NCBI GenBank assembly: GCA_023548195.1 | Contig: JAJHZJ010000496.1 | Span: 4,050,001-4,114,000, forward strand | Reading direction: 5' to 3' | DNA: 64,000 bases | DNA from: Bettongia penicillata ogilbyi | Taxonomy: Eukaryota; Chordata; Mammalia; Diprotodontia; Potoroidae | Part shown: positions 1 to 13,500 of the stretch, piece after piece | Position numbering within the stretch: position 1 is the stretch's first letter | Layout of the letters: each line of letters starts with the position of its first letter | The notes under the pieces: model-generated | Database searches by the model: none | What the model was told of the DNA's origin: nothing | Seen by the model: only the letters and a program-made list of their open reading frames with translations | Program-made: the position numbers and the translations under genes

Positions 1-456
1 AAAATGTGTGTGGCCAGAATTGGAACATGTTCCTCTGAAAGCAGTCAGCACGACGGTAGACTTCAAAGATTATGTTCATGGAGGAATGCGGCTTCTGTTC
101 ACGTATGACGGATCTGAGAGGCCCTTGGGAAGTTCCACCTGATTTTAAAGAAGCATCTTTGGAGTCTCAGGGATAATTTCAGCATTGGACATCTCTTTCA
201 GCTCACTGTCTACCTTACAACCTTGTAAATATGGTGCTGGAAGCTCTTCTGTGCCACTTTCTGCACTGTCATTGTTCTTTAGGCAGCTTTGAAGGGGGAG
301 GCTGACTCCTGGGAACGTAACCTCAGATAACAGAGATACTTGGCGCTTAGCCCTTTCTTGTTTCCTGTTTTGCACATTGGAACACTTACTGGTAAATGGT
401 TGATAACTTGTGTGAATTCTAATAGGCCACAATGAAATACTGGGGTTGGTGTTGGT
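1..456 (-). pseudogene. Unidentified protein-like tract, one frameshift, in an ECT2 intron
   Basis: Reading 456 down to 1, a frame without an ATG is open for about 100 codons and ends at a stop near position 145. One base-shift near 155 gives a second open frame to the window edge, with KSGGTSQGPLRSVIREQK and MNIIFEVYRRADCFQRN. Composition is mixed and protein-like rather than repetitive. I do not recognise the family. A processed pseudogene with one frameshift is a possible reading; chance open sequence is the alternative. Confidence 0.3.
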
Positions 457-554
457 TTAGGGGAATGAGTGTTCTAAGTAGTACCTGTCTTGGACGGTGC
501 TGCTGATAAGAGTAGGAAACTTGGAATCAGGAGGTTACTTAGTCCTTTCAAGAC

Positions 555-740
555 CCGTTTGAAGTTTTCTAGGCAAAGACACTGGAACATTTTGCCGTTT
601 TCTTCTCCAGCTCATTTTACAGATGATCAGCTGAGGCAAACAGGATTAATTGTCTTGTCCAGGGTAATACAGCTAGTAAGTGTCTGAGGCTAGATCTGAA
701 CTCAGGAAGAAGAGTCTTTCTGACTAGATCCATCAGTCTG
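555..740 (-). repeat. MAR1-like SINE, antisense, degraded
   Basis: Shows the antisense MAR1 order: TTTTCTAGGCAAAGACACTGG, TTTTACAGATGA, AGCTAGTAAGTGTCTGAGGC, then the tRNA-related end. Diverged in the middle. Confidence 0.55.
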
Positions 741-756
741 TCCATTTCGACATCTG

Positions 757-945
757 TCTGCTCAGAGTCAGGAGGACCTGAATTCAAATCTGGCCTTGAA
801 CCACTTATTATTACTAACTGTAATAGTGACCCTGGGCAGTCACCAGCTCGGCAAGCCTCAGATTCCTCTTCAGTGTTGCCTCAGAGATTAAATGAGGCTC
901 GATTAAGATGACATCGGTAAAGTCTTTTACAAACCAAACCTTAAG
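757..945 (+). repeat. CORE/MIR-type SINE
   Basis: Contains GTCAGGAGGACCTGAATTCAA, a GTGACCCTGGGCA core and a MIR-like 3' part with ATTAAATGAGG and GTAAAGTC. Directly follows the antisense SINE. Confidence 0.5.
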
Positions 946-960
946 ACTGTAGGAATGCTG

Positions 961-1145
961 TTGTCATCACGTCATCATCATCATCACTGTTGTCATCATC
1001 ATCATCATTGTCATCATCATCAACATCACTGTTATCATCACCATTGTCATCATCACATTGTCTTCATCACCATCACTGTTGTCATCATCAACATCATCAC
1101 CGTTGTCATCATCATCATCATCACCGTTGTCATCATCATCATCAT
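961..1145. repeat. (CAT)n-rich microsatellite
   Basis: Imperfect CAT/TCATCA triplets interrupted by TGT and CCG variants. In two frames it reads as His- or Ile-rich peptide, which is an artefact of the repeat. Confidence 0.92.
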
Positions 1146-2291
1146 TTCAGAAGCCCAGGGAAAAGAACAAGAAGGCTGATACAGCATTCACGTTCTAGAC
1201 TGCTAAGCATGAATGTATCAAAGTTTTCCTTTGAAAGACTGCAGCCTAAACCATGAGGACAGTCTTCTTCCTTTCTATAACCTTCATTGAGAAACCTAAT
1301 TCTATTTCTGCCTATCTGTCTGTCTTATCTTTCTATCTATCCATCTCTATTTCTACATAATATACAGTAAATTTTTGTTCAATGTGGTTCAGGAATGTCT
1401 TGTTTATCTAGTATTTGGGTAGAATTGTGTATGTGTGTGGATTACCTATTTTCAGGGGGACTTTTAACATAACAAAATTTTGGCTTCCTACTTTACTTTA
1501 GATTTTCATAATGTGGTCTGGGCTATCTTTGAGTCTCCATTGTAATTGTACTAGAGGCTGGCCAGCTGGACTGTTGGATGAACCAGCAGTTATTTTTGTT
1601 ATAATTAGCTTATCAGCAGAGAAGTACTCTGAGTCATTAATTAACTTTGAACTCTAATTTTCCTTTAATGCTTTGAATAAGTTTTCAGTAAACAAAAAGC
1701 AATCAGAAAGGCAAGAATATTACATCACTTAGGGATATTAAATATCTTAGAAGCTGATTTGATTGACAAACCTTTTGCTTTGTATAACCTTTATTTCTCA
1801 AAAAATTCCTTCCTACTTGAAAGCCATCCCTTAAAACAAAGAATTAAAAAGTCAGAGAAAAGGGAAAAAAACAGTTCAACAAAACTTAACCAATGCATTA
1901 AACATGTTTTTGAAGTGTTTCTAATTGTCTGAACTTTGATTTCTTTTTTCTTTTTGGGAATGTACACTTTTCTTTAGAATAAGTATGTACAGTCAGCTAA
2001 CAACTTGAATGTAAAATAAAAATTATTATATGATTATGTGATACTTTTATAATGCTGAAACTATGTGATTACCTCACAGTAAAATCTGATATACTATTGG
2101 GCTAAAATATGTACCTGACAAAGTATAGATGTATTTGAAAATGTCATTAAAAAAAGATTCTTGTTTTTAATTTTGGGAAAGTTGGGATGGAGTGTCATCT
2201 TTTGTCTTCTTGCTCTTACTTGTCTTACATATAAATCATTATTTTTCTTACCTCTTAAAACTATCCATTTCCCTTTGCTTTCTCTTCTTAG
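1146..2291. other. ECT2 intron, mostly A/T-rich unique sequence with an L1 3' fragment
   Basis: Positions about 1795-1910 resemble the antisense marsupial L1 3' UTR (GCCATCCCTTAAAACAAAG followed by GTTCAACAAAACTTAACCAA). The rest shows nothing I can name. It ends in the polypyrimidine tract of the exon at 2292. Confidence 0.5.
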
Positions 2292-2411
2292 TTATTTCAA
2301 GTTCCACTGGAAGAGGAAGAACAACGCGGAGGACCCATCCTTGCACCGGAAGAGATTAAGGCCATCTTTGGGAGCATTCCTGATATCTTTGATGTTCACA
2401 CTAAAATAAAG
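2292..2411 (+). CDS. ECT2: ECT2 coding exon 1 of 12 in window (DH domain)
   Basis: 120 bp, 40 codons, phase 0 at both ends. It begins LFQVPLEEEEQRGG and ends VHTKIK, after a TTCTTAG acceptor and before a GTAAAC donor. It encodes the part of the DH helical bundle after the first helix, including the ILAPEEIKAIFG stretch. The preceding exon, which would carry the start of the DH domain, is not in the window. Confidence 0.96.
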
Positions 2412-5400
2412 GTAAACTTTTTATTACAGAAAAAACAGCATATTTAATCTTTTCTTTAAAGACCTTTAAAAGAGTCACAGATGTGCGCACCATTAATATC
2501 GCCTTTTGGTACTTCAGTTGGAGTAACATTTTATTCCTAAAATCTCTCCACTTTTTTATTCCCCCTTTGATGGAACTTTCGTGTTGCTGGAGCTGCACGT
2601 ATGTTACATGGACCTGTTACTTTTTTATATTAATAACCGGAATACTGATGATCGAAGATGTTAGCAGCTCCTGCTGCTGCTTTCTTTTTCTTCACTTCTC
2701 CTGTGGGACTTTTTGAGCGTCTTTATTTTGCTGAGTTTTCCAACAGAAGTGATTACCGTTTGTGTTGTTAGTCATCTAGTCTTGTCTGACTTTTTGATCT
2801 TTGTGAGATTTTCTTGGCAAAGATACTGGAGTGGTTTACCATTTCCTTCTTAATGGATTAAGGCAAACAGGTTATGACTTGCCCAGGGTCATACAGCTAG
2901 TGAGTGTCTGAGGCTAGATTTGAACTCAGGTCTTCCTGACTCCAGGCCCAGTGCTGGATCCATGGAGTCACCAAACTACCTTTCTACTTTCTCTCTATTT
3001 AGACAGACAAATTTGTATACAAAAGATTTTTCTTTTTCTTTCATGACATTATCTCTGATCAAGTATCTGTAATCTCCCTAGGGGCCATTATTAGTTTCTT
3101 CTATAATTTAATAGCTTTGTATGTTAGACGAGAGCTCTTGATGTTATTGGACTTATTTCTTTTTTCATTGTTCCTTTAGTGAAAATTTAAGTTTGCCAGC
3201 GTTTCCCCCCAGAGCAATGCTCCTTAAAATCACAGGATAATCACAAGATTATGATGTGAAATAATTGGGAAAACAGTCTGAAGCATAAAATGTTCTCTAA
3301 GATATAATTTCCTTGTGAAATATCAACAGTACATATTTTTTGGTCAATTAATATTTTATTTTTTTCCCAATTGCATTTAAAAACAATTTTAAGATATTTT
3401 TTCCAAATTCTGAGTTCTAAGTTTTCTCCCTCCCTCTTCTTCCTGCACTCATTGAGAAGGTGAGCAGTTTCACGTAGGCTGTATCCATGTGTGGTTATGC
3501 CACTCACATCACATTTCCATGTAAAGTCCATGGGAAAGAAAACATACAAAAACCCCTCCAAAAATAAAGGAAGTAAAGAAGTGTCTGATCTGCTTTCAGG
3601 AACTACCAGTTCTATCTCTGGAGATGGAGAGTACCTTTCATCATAAGTCCTGTAGAATTGTCTGGTGTCATCGTGCTGCTGAGAATAGCTGTCATTCATG
3701 GTAGATCATCATACAGCGTCGCTGTTACTGTGTGCAGTATTTTCTCTGTTCTGCTCTTTTCACTTTGCACCACTTCATGTAATTCTTTCTGTGTTTTCTG
3801 ACAGCGTCCTGCTCGTCATTTCTTAAAGCTTAGTAGTATTTGACTAGCTCTGCTGTAACCCAGTTGATGGACATCTCCTCAATTTCCAATTCTTTGCCAC
3901 CACTAAAAGAGCTGCTATGAGTATTGTTGTACATATAGGTCCTTTTCATTTTTGTGTTTTACCTCCTTGGGATATAGGCCGAGTAGTGACATTGCTTGGT
4001 CAAATGGCATAGTTACAAATTGCTTTCCAGAATGGTTGGATCAGTTCACAGCTCTACCAATAGTAATTAGTGTTTTAATTTTCCCACATCCCTTCCAACA
4101 TTTGTCATTTTCCTTTTCTATCATATCAGCCAATCTGACAGGTATGAGGTAGTATCTCAGAATTGTTTTAATTTGCATTTTTCTCGTTGATAGTGATTTA
4201 GAGCATTAGTATTTTAGAGTGATGTAGAGTTTTGAGTACTTTGTCTGAAAACTGCTTGTTCATATCCTTTGACACTTTATCAATTGAGGAATGGCTCTTA
4301 TTTCTATAAATTTAACTTAGTTTTCTTTGTTTGAGAAATGAAGTCTTTATCAACAAAATTCACTGTAAATTTTTTTTCACAGTAATGATTACTAACCATG
4401 TGTTTCCCTCCATCCTATTTCCCCCATTTATCTTACTCTCTCTTTTCTTCTACCCTTTTCATTCTCAAAAGTGTTTTGTTTCTGACTTTCATCTCCTGCA
4501 AACTGCCTTCCCTTCTATCAGTTTTACCCCCTTTTCTTATTCCCTACTTTCCTATATGGTAAGATAGAATTCTACACCCAACTGAGTGTACTTATTATTG
4601 CCTCTTTGAGCCAATTCCAATGAGAATAAGATTCCTGTGTTCCCCTCCCCACTTCCTCTATTTTCCTCTTCACTGTAGAGTCTCTTTGTAGCCTTTTTTA
4701 TATCAGATAATTTATCCCATTCTCTCTCTCCCTTTTCCCTTTTCCCAGTGCATTCTTCTTTCTCATACTTTCATTTTATTGTTTTAGATAATTATACCAT
4801 CACACTCAAATCACTCCTCTGCTTTCTGTCTATGTATGCTCTAACTGCCTTAATAATGAAAAAGAGGAGTTATAAATATCATTTTTTCATGTAGGAATAT
4901 AGACAGTTTAACCTGACTGAATCCTTTATGATTCCTCCTTCCTGTGTGCCTTTTTATATTTCTTTTGCAACTTGTATTTGAAAGCTAAATTTTCCTTTTA
5001 GCTCTGGTTTTTCATCAGGAATGCTTGAAAGCCCTCTTTTTCATTAAATGTCCCCGAAAGGCTTATGCTCAGTTTTGCTGGTTAAGTAATTCTTGGTTGT
5101 AATCCTAGCTCTTTTGCCATCCAGAATATTATATTCCAAGTCCTCTGGTCATTTAATGTAGAATATGCTAAATATTCTACACAGTGCTAAATATTGTGTT
5201 ATGCTGACTGTGGCTCTACGATATTTGAATTCTTTCTTTTAGGATGCTTGCAGTATTTTCTCCTTGATCTGGGAGGCCTGAAATTTGGCTATAATATTCC
5301 TGAGAGTTTTCATTTTGGGGATTTCTTTCAGGAGGACATCAGTGGATTCTTTCAATTTCCATTTTACCCTCTGGTTCTAGAACATGAGGGCAGTTTCCCT

Positions 5401-8400
5401 TGATAATTTCTGGAAAGATGATGTCTAGGCTCACTTTTTGATTGTGATTTTCAGGTAGTCCAATAGTTCTTAAATTATCTCTCTTGGATCTATTTTCTAG
5501 GTTATTTGTTTTTCCAGTGAGATATTTCACATTTTCTTTTCATCCTTTTGATTTTGTTTGAGTGTTTCTTGGTGTCTCATAAAGTCATTAGATTCCATGT
5601 GCCCAACACTAACTTTTAAGGAATTATTTTCTCTAGTGAGCTTTTGTACATCCTTCTCCATTTGGCCAGTTCTGCATTTCAAGGCATTTTCTCTTCATTG
5701 CATTTTTGTGCCACTTTTGCCATTTGGCCTGTTCTGTTTATTAAGGTTTTTTTTTTTTTTTTTTGTATTTTTTTGCACCTCTTTTACCAACCTGTTGACT
5801 TTTTTTCATGTTTCTCTTTCATCTTTCTCATTTCTCTTCCCAATTTTCCTCTTTTATTTGATTTTTAAAATCCTTTTTGAGCCTTTTCATGGCATCAGAC
5901 CAATTCATATTTTTCTTTGAGTCTTTTGATACAGATTTTTGACTTTGTTGTCTTCTTCTGAGAGTGTGTTTTGATCTTTCTTGTCACCATAGTCACTTTC
6001 TATGATGAGAATTTTTTTTTTTTTGTTTACTCTTTTCCAGGCTATTTCTTGACTTAACTCTGTGCTGAAATGTGGCTCTGCTTCCCAAGTGGAGGGGCAC
6101 TGTCCCAAGCTTCAGGGTTTTTATGCATCTGTTTTCAGAGATAATTCTGGGGACGTATAAGTTTTTGTCTCTTCCAAGATGGTATGATCTAGGGAAAGCT
6201 GTTTACTGGCTTCCTGTACTATGCGTTGGTTTGTGAGCGACCACAAACAACTCTTTTCAACCCTGGAATTGTGACAAGGGTCCCTGTTCCGCTGTGACCC
6301 CAAACTCTGCTGTGCCGGTGCTTCTCCTCATGCTGGGACTGAGACCCAGGCCTGTGACCTACATCCGTGTTTAGGCAGAGTCTTGCCTCTGGTGTCAGCA
6401 TAGGGATCCCTATCAGTCTCTTTCTGACTCATTGATACTTTTATCATTTGTGGACTGGAAGGTCTGGAAACTGCTACTGCTGCCACTGATTCAGTTGCCC
6501 TGAGGCCTCTTCCTGGTTTGCCACAGTCCTTTCTGTGCTGGCCCAGCCGGCCCTGAACTGTGCCCCTTTCTCACCTTGGTGCAACAGACCTTTCCTGTCA
6601 ACTTTCTATGTTGTCTCAGGCTGGAAAATTGTTTCACGCTCTTTTGTGGGTTCTGCCGCTCTAGAATTTGTTTAGAATCATTATTCAAAGGTATTTGGAG
6701 GGGTTTGAGAGAGAACCCAGGTGACTTCCTGCCTTTACTTGGCTTTACCCCCCTGATATGTAAGCGTCAAGTTGTGTTTAGGGGGAGACACTTTCAGACA
6801 TGATGATTTGACAACCCAGTGTTTCCTCATTATTAACAGTATATCACTGTCCAGTTCACAGAGCTGATTTCATTTTGAGAACAAACAATAATATTACTAG
6901 TTCTGCAAAGGTTAAATTTAATGTATGATTTTAAGTGTTATTGTAGGGTGATGGTCAGGGATTCTAAGTGACTTGTAGAATTATACCAGGGGAAGGAACT
7001 TCTATGGTAAGAGTTCCCCTTACCCACTCTTCACCTGCCAAAAAAACACCACAGGTCCGGACCAAATCTACAGTCAAAGGGAGACAGTGTGGTGTAGTGG
7101 AAAGAGCACTGTTTAGCATCAGAAGACCCAAGTTCAGATCCTGCCTGGTCCTCACTGCTTCTGAGAGCTTGGGTAGACCGCTGAAACTGCCTGGGTCTTA
7201 GTTTTTTCGTTTGCAGAATTGAAGGGGCTGGTCTAGATTGCAACAATTCTTAACCTGGTGTTTGTAATTTTGTCTTTTAAATTTTCAAAAATTTTCAACA
7301 ACTGTATTGCAATATAATTGGTTTCCTTTATAATTCCATGTATTCTATTTTATAAATTAAAAAAAATATTCAGAGCAGGGTTTCAAAGGCTTCATCAGAC
7401 ACTGCCCAAGGGACAGTGACCTAAAAATGACCTAAAAAAGGTGAAGAACCTCAGGACAGGAAGGTCTGTCAGATCCTTCATGTCTAGATAAGTGAGTCCA
7501 TCAAATGTGTATGTAGATAGTCAGCTCTAATCTTGTGCTCTTTTTGTATTTCAGGAGGATCTTGAAGACCTCATTATCAATTGGGATGAAAGCAAAAGTA
7601 TTGGTGATATCTTTCTGAAATATGTGAGTGCTTACTAAAAGAATACTTTTCCCACTTAGAGTAATATATTATCTGACGCTGTTCCACTTAAGTTAATATT
7701 CTGTATTATAGAAGCTTACCAAAGTATTGAAAATTACTTTAATGCTAATTGAGGAAAATCTTTCTTTACAATTCCTTGTAAGATTATACACTCTTATACT
7801 GTGTGTCCCAAAAAAGTCTTAGTTTGGTTGTAAGCTATTAAAGCTTAAAAAGCTTTAATGTAAGCTTTAAAAGCTTATAGCAGCACTCAGACTTTTTGGG
7901 ATGCCCGGTAGAAAGAACACTGAGCATAATTTTTTTCTTGTTGAAGGTTATCATTATGGCCATCAATAGTTGTTCTTTATTGGAGCACAATGATTTGATA
8001 CCATTGAAGTGTATAAACTATCATTAATCTGAACAATTTCCAAATACTTATTTTTTAAAGTTTATTATCTGCTTTTCTTTCTCATTGTCCATTCTAAATC
8101 CAGTAGTAAGAGAAATGTGAAACAGTGAACTCTGAGATTTCATATCAGCAGTTTTTGACAGAGAGCTTTCTTCTATACAGCAAAGTATTTATTCAATTTT
8201 GGTTCTTTCTGCAACTTTTTCCACCTTTTAGAAGTTCTGTGTTAGTGTCATGCAAACCTTCACACACTCAGTTATTTAGTGTATAAGTGGAGGGGAACGT
8301 CAGATGCATTTTCTTGTGTTTTGATTATGTTTCAAAATGAGTCACATTGCAATCCCGCTCTTGAAAAATGGACAAATGAATTGCACATGTTAAAAATTAG

Positions 8401-10483
8401 TTAATATGAAAAAATTGTTACCAATTAATTTAGGAATAATATTTGTCAGGTTGGAACTTTTTTGATTCCTTGAAATTGATCAGTAATTTCATAATATATA
8501 ATGTGTAGAGAAAATAATTAAAACATTCATTATGTTGGTTTTTTTCCTTTCAGTCAAAAGATTTGGTGAAAATTTACCCTCCTTTTGTAAACTTCTTTGA
8601 AATGAGTAAAGAAACAATTGTTAAGTGTGAAAAACAGAAGCCAAGATTTCATGCTTTCCTAAAGGTAAAGTGGTATTAAAAAAAAATCTTGTGAATCTAC
8701 TGTATATCATTTTGAAAGACTTTTGTAAAAAACGTATTGCTAACAAGAATTAAGCCTCACTCTAGTCAGAACTACCTAGTTACGCACATGTTTTTAACAG
8801 CCTGCAGTGGGCTAGATGGGGGGAAGGAGGAAGGAGCTGGGTGATAGGCAGCCCCAGTGTAGTGGACAGAATGCTGACTCAGAAGTAGGTTTGGACATGT
8901 TCCATTTGTATGACCTGAAGGGAGAGGCGCAGGACAGGTGTCGGAGGAATTGTCCTCCCTGGAACTTACTCTACCAAGGAAATTGTAAACCTCGAAGCTG
9001 GGTCAGTGTGAGTGGGTCATTTGTAAAGGGCAGTGAAAGTACCTGTCTCCAGGTGGTGGGTGGGTTTGGCTCATCTGTGGTTCACTTGGACCAGTAAAAG
9101 TAAAAGTTGTGTCAAAGAAGGAGAGCTGATCATCTGTCAGAAATGTCTGCAGTCAGTGAGATATCGGGTTAGGTCATTTCTATACTTTCTTCCAAATCTC
9201 TAAGATTCTCAAATTGAAATTCCTTTAGTCAGGAATATCTATTCAGATGATTCTCTGCTGTCATATGAAGACTTAGGATTTTTCATAGTAATTTTAAAAA
9301 TTCTAAAAGCTTAAACTATGACATTGAATGGAGTTAAGACTTTGGCTTGACAGGAAATTATTAAACTGATTTCTTCTTCGAATTATTAACTCATAGCCTA
9401 TTGGAATGTCATTTCAGAAAGTAGAGGATGTGGTTTGAGGACTTAGTGGACCTACAAAAGGGCAAATGATTTTTTTCCTTCCCCTTAGTATGTCAGGCTA
9501 CATAGGTGAATCTTGGGTTGTTGTGTTTGACTTGCATTGAATGTCCAAAACCATCCTCCTTCCCAACTTCCCTGCTGTTTCCCTCTCAGCCCCCAGGCTT
9601 GCAGTCAGCTGTCATCTCTTCTGCCCCATGGTCAGCCTGTTGCTGACATCATCATCGTGACATCTCCTGAATTCTTGCCCTTTTTTCTTCTGACACAGGC
9701 CTCCTTGTGTTTCTGTGCACAAGAAACACAATCTCATAGAGCCGGCATGCTCTAGATGCCATCATGCTTGGGATGCTCTCCTCGCAGGCTTCCTTGGCTT
9801 CCTTTAAGTCTCAGCTGAAGACCCACCTTCACAGGAAGCTTTTCCCAAGCTTTCTTAGTTCTGACTGGTGCCTTCTCTCTCTTGGTTACTTCTACTTTAT
9901 CTTGCCTAGAGCTTGCCTTTGTTGTCTTCTCTGTGATGCTGTGAGCAGATAGTCTTTTGTCTTTCTTTGGGGCTACCTGTGCCTGGCATATGACAGGTTT
10001 AATAAATGCTTGTTAACTGGCTGAGATGTCTATTTTCTGTTTTATAATAATTATGCAAAAATGTCCTTTATTTCTAGATAAACCAAGCTAAACCTGAATG
10101 TGGGCGTCAGAGCCTTGCTGAACTTCTCATTCGACCTGTACAGCGGTTACCTAGTGTTGCATTACTTCTAAATGGTACTTTGTGATAGAGTTTCATTATG
10201 TTTTTAGGGATTGGAATTTTCAAGCAGAATAAAAATGGGTAAAATATTCTTAGATTTAGTCCAACCTTTTAAGTGTCTTACTTAGAAGTGGTAAGGTTAT
10301 TTATAATCCTCTTTAGTTGAGAGAGAGAATGAATGAATGAATGTTTGGGGAGAGAAATATCCATAACGTAGAGACTTTATAGGCCATGAAATTTATTTTT
10401 ATGTGTGAGACACATACAGATACAGAGACACACAGACACAGACCCACACAGAGAGACACAGACACAGACACACACACACACAC

Positions 10484-10556
<73 letters not shown>

Positions 10557-13500
10557 GAAGTAGAAACCCAGCATAAGTTTCTTCTTTCAGTAGTCTGGAA
10601 GAGGGAATGTGACATGTGTAAGAACCTATGTAGTCAGGAAATTCGCACACTGAGAATTGAACTTATTTAAAATATGCATACTAAATTTAGAGTCACCAAA
10701 AAAGAAATATATTTTTATATCTGGTACATAAGTAATCCAGTGTTTTATTAAAGAAGAAATATTCTTGGGTCCCATTTGCATAATTATTTGATAACTGCTA
10801 GATTTCTAGTTCTAATATGAGTCACATTGGTCTTATTTGAAAGAACCTTTTCTCTTTTTCTTTGTTCCCCCCTTTCCCTCTCCCCACCTCAACCTAGATT
10901 TTTTCATGATGTCATATCATCATAAATAGTCTTCTGCATTATAAACATGTTTGCATTTTTATTTTAGTAAGAGAAAGGAAAGGGAAATCAGTACATTGAA
11001 GAAGCTGAAGATACATATCTTGATCCACTTATGGGGCTCCCACCTCTGCAGAAAGATTGGGTGGGGTTGTTTAATTATAACTTCTGTGCAGCCATGCTTG
11101 TTTTGTAATTTCTCAGTATTCCCTTTTGGGGGTTTTGGGTGGTTCTTTCCATTTGCATTGTTGTAGTCATTAGGTATGTTGTTTTCTTGGCTCTGCATTT
11201 GTGAAGATCTTTCATTGTAGTAAAACAGTTCTTTTATTAAAGATCTTAAGAAACATACCGCGGATGATAATCCTGACAAGAATACTCTAGAGAGAGCTAT
11301 TGGATCATTAAAGGAAGTAATGACGTAAGTTCATTTTAATTTAAAATGGCATTGACAGAAAATTTACATGAATTAATTAATGGTTACGTATTAATAACTA
11401 GCACAGCACACTTTCGCCCATTTTCTAATAGAGTTAACATGGTGAAAATGATAAATGATTTCAGAATACATTTACTAGACAATCACAGATTGTCAGCTCA
11501 ATCATAAAAACATTTTGGTTCCATGCATATAAATTAACAGTGTTTTAGAAATTTGGAAATCCTCATCTGCGTGTATGATCCCATGCAGAATGTGCTTTTG
11601 ATCTCAGATGCACCAGGGACTTAACGTATCCATCCTGAAACAAAAGAAAAAGGTATAAATGCTACAAACATATTTTCCTTTTTGACTCATTTTTCTTATT
11701 GTTTTCCAACTGATATTGAAGGAAACTTAAGTTTTGAGGGACATTTGGAAATTGGAAGTTTTTCCTATTTGATAGAGCCTGTGTGGAAGGTGAAAAATCT
11801 ATCCATCTTTAACAGATTACTGGAGATTTTCTCTTTCACCATCATAGGGGAATCTGAAATTCCACAGATGTGTGACAATCTACAACAAACCTGGTAGAAT
11901 TTTGTAGTGCCCAGGTTACTGTTTTTGAATCCTTTGTATTTCTCATAACAGGGTGATTGAATGGTAGCAGATAAAAAGTACTGGAAGGACACACTTTTGT
12001 TTGGGGTATGGAGATAATGAGAAAGGCCTCATCCACTAGTCCTTAGGCATTTTAAACAATTGATTTATAAGAATGCAAAGATAAATGGTTGCTGATAATA
12101 TGTGTATCTGTGTGACTGGACTTGTAATTAGCATGTTCATGTCATTTTAATAACGATTTTAAAAAAAATGAACTTTAGTGTGAATTAGGAAATTGCCTAA
12201 AGGAAACCTTTAATACTACTCATTATCCCCTGAAATTTATATAGACAGACTGCTTCTTTGAATAGACCAACTCTAGGGAGTCTCGAAGTTACAAAGAGGC
12301 TGTAGTGTTAGAGTCTTTGGAATATGTTGCCTTTTAGAAGTAATGTTATACATGAGTCTATAGCTCACAAAACAACCTGTAGTGTCCCTACATGGGCTTG
12401 TTTGTGATGACATGCATGGATTGGGTGACAGTTGACTTCCTTGAAAGAGTCACCTAAGGAATTCTCTGTAAGGTAAGTGATCTTGTTACCTGTGGATTGT
12501 TGGAAATTTGTCCGGTTTGGACATCTTTGCAGATGCCTTTTCTGTTGTGAAGTGAAATAAGTTTTTACCTCTTTTTTTTTTTGGCACAGACTATTGCTAT
12601 GGGAATCAGAATTATTTTTTTATCTACAATTTTCTTTTATGTTTGCAGACATATTAATGAGGATAAGAGGAAAACAGAAGCCCAAAAGCAAATTTTTGAC
12701 GTTGTCTATGAAGTAGACGGATGCCCAGTAAGTGTTCTTATTAAATAACTACCCATCTCTTAAAATGTTTTACTTTTCAGTTATAATTGGAATCTGTCAT
12801 TTCTGTCAATTCAAGCTATTATCAAGTATTTAAAAAGTTCTTTCTGTGAGAGCAAACACCGGCTGATCTTGTATTTATGTCTTTATTTCATGTAGGCCAA
12901 CCTTTTGTCCTCTCACCGAAGTTTGGTGCAGAGAGTTGAAACCATATCTTTGGGTGAACAACCCTGTGACCGAGGAGAACAAGTAACTCTCTTTCTCTTC
13001 AATGACTGCCTGGAGGTATGTGGCAGCGTCATGGTGGCTGGAACTGCAGGGAATACTTGAGATCAAGCTCTTAATTGTGAAGTTAGAGGTGGCTTTCTTA
13101 TCCCAAGTCAAGTTAAATTGTCATTTCTTAAGGATCATGACCAGCTGATAAATTGACCTTAGGAAGAATATATGTTTAGGAATAGATAGATGTTTTCCCG
13201 TAAATGGTATACATTTTATGAGATTGATAAAGGATAGAGAATTTCCATAAGTAATTTAAGCAACATATTAGTTGCTTTCTTGAACTTAATCATTGCAAAT
13301 AAAGCTTATTTCAAGACCAGTAGAAGTGGTCAGAAGATATTGCCCACAGAGACACCATGGAATTCTCTGATGTGTTGGTATTTTGTTGAGAAAGAGGACA
13401 AGGAATTGTGTTGGCAGCAGTGCTGTTGTGTGCTCTCTTTGGTCTCTTGATCCCTTGGTGAAACACAACTTAAACTATAGGCCTCTCTTCACTCAGCTTG

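Noticed and set aside
955..1256. His-rich and Ile-rich open frames
   Set aside because: Products of the CAT triplet repeat.
3241..3699. 152-codon open frame on the minus strand
   Set aside because: Lies in the L1-derived 3' UTR and just past it.
10313..10670. Cys-Val- and Thr-His-rich open frames
   Set aside because: Products of the CA microsatellite in both strands.
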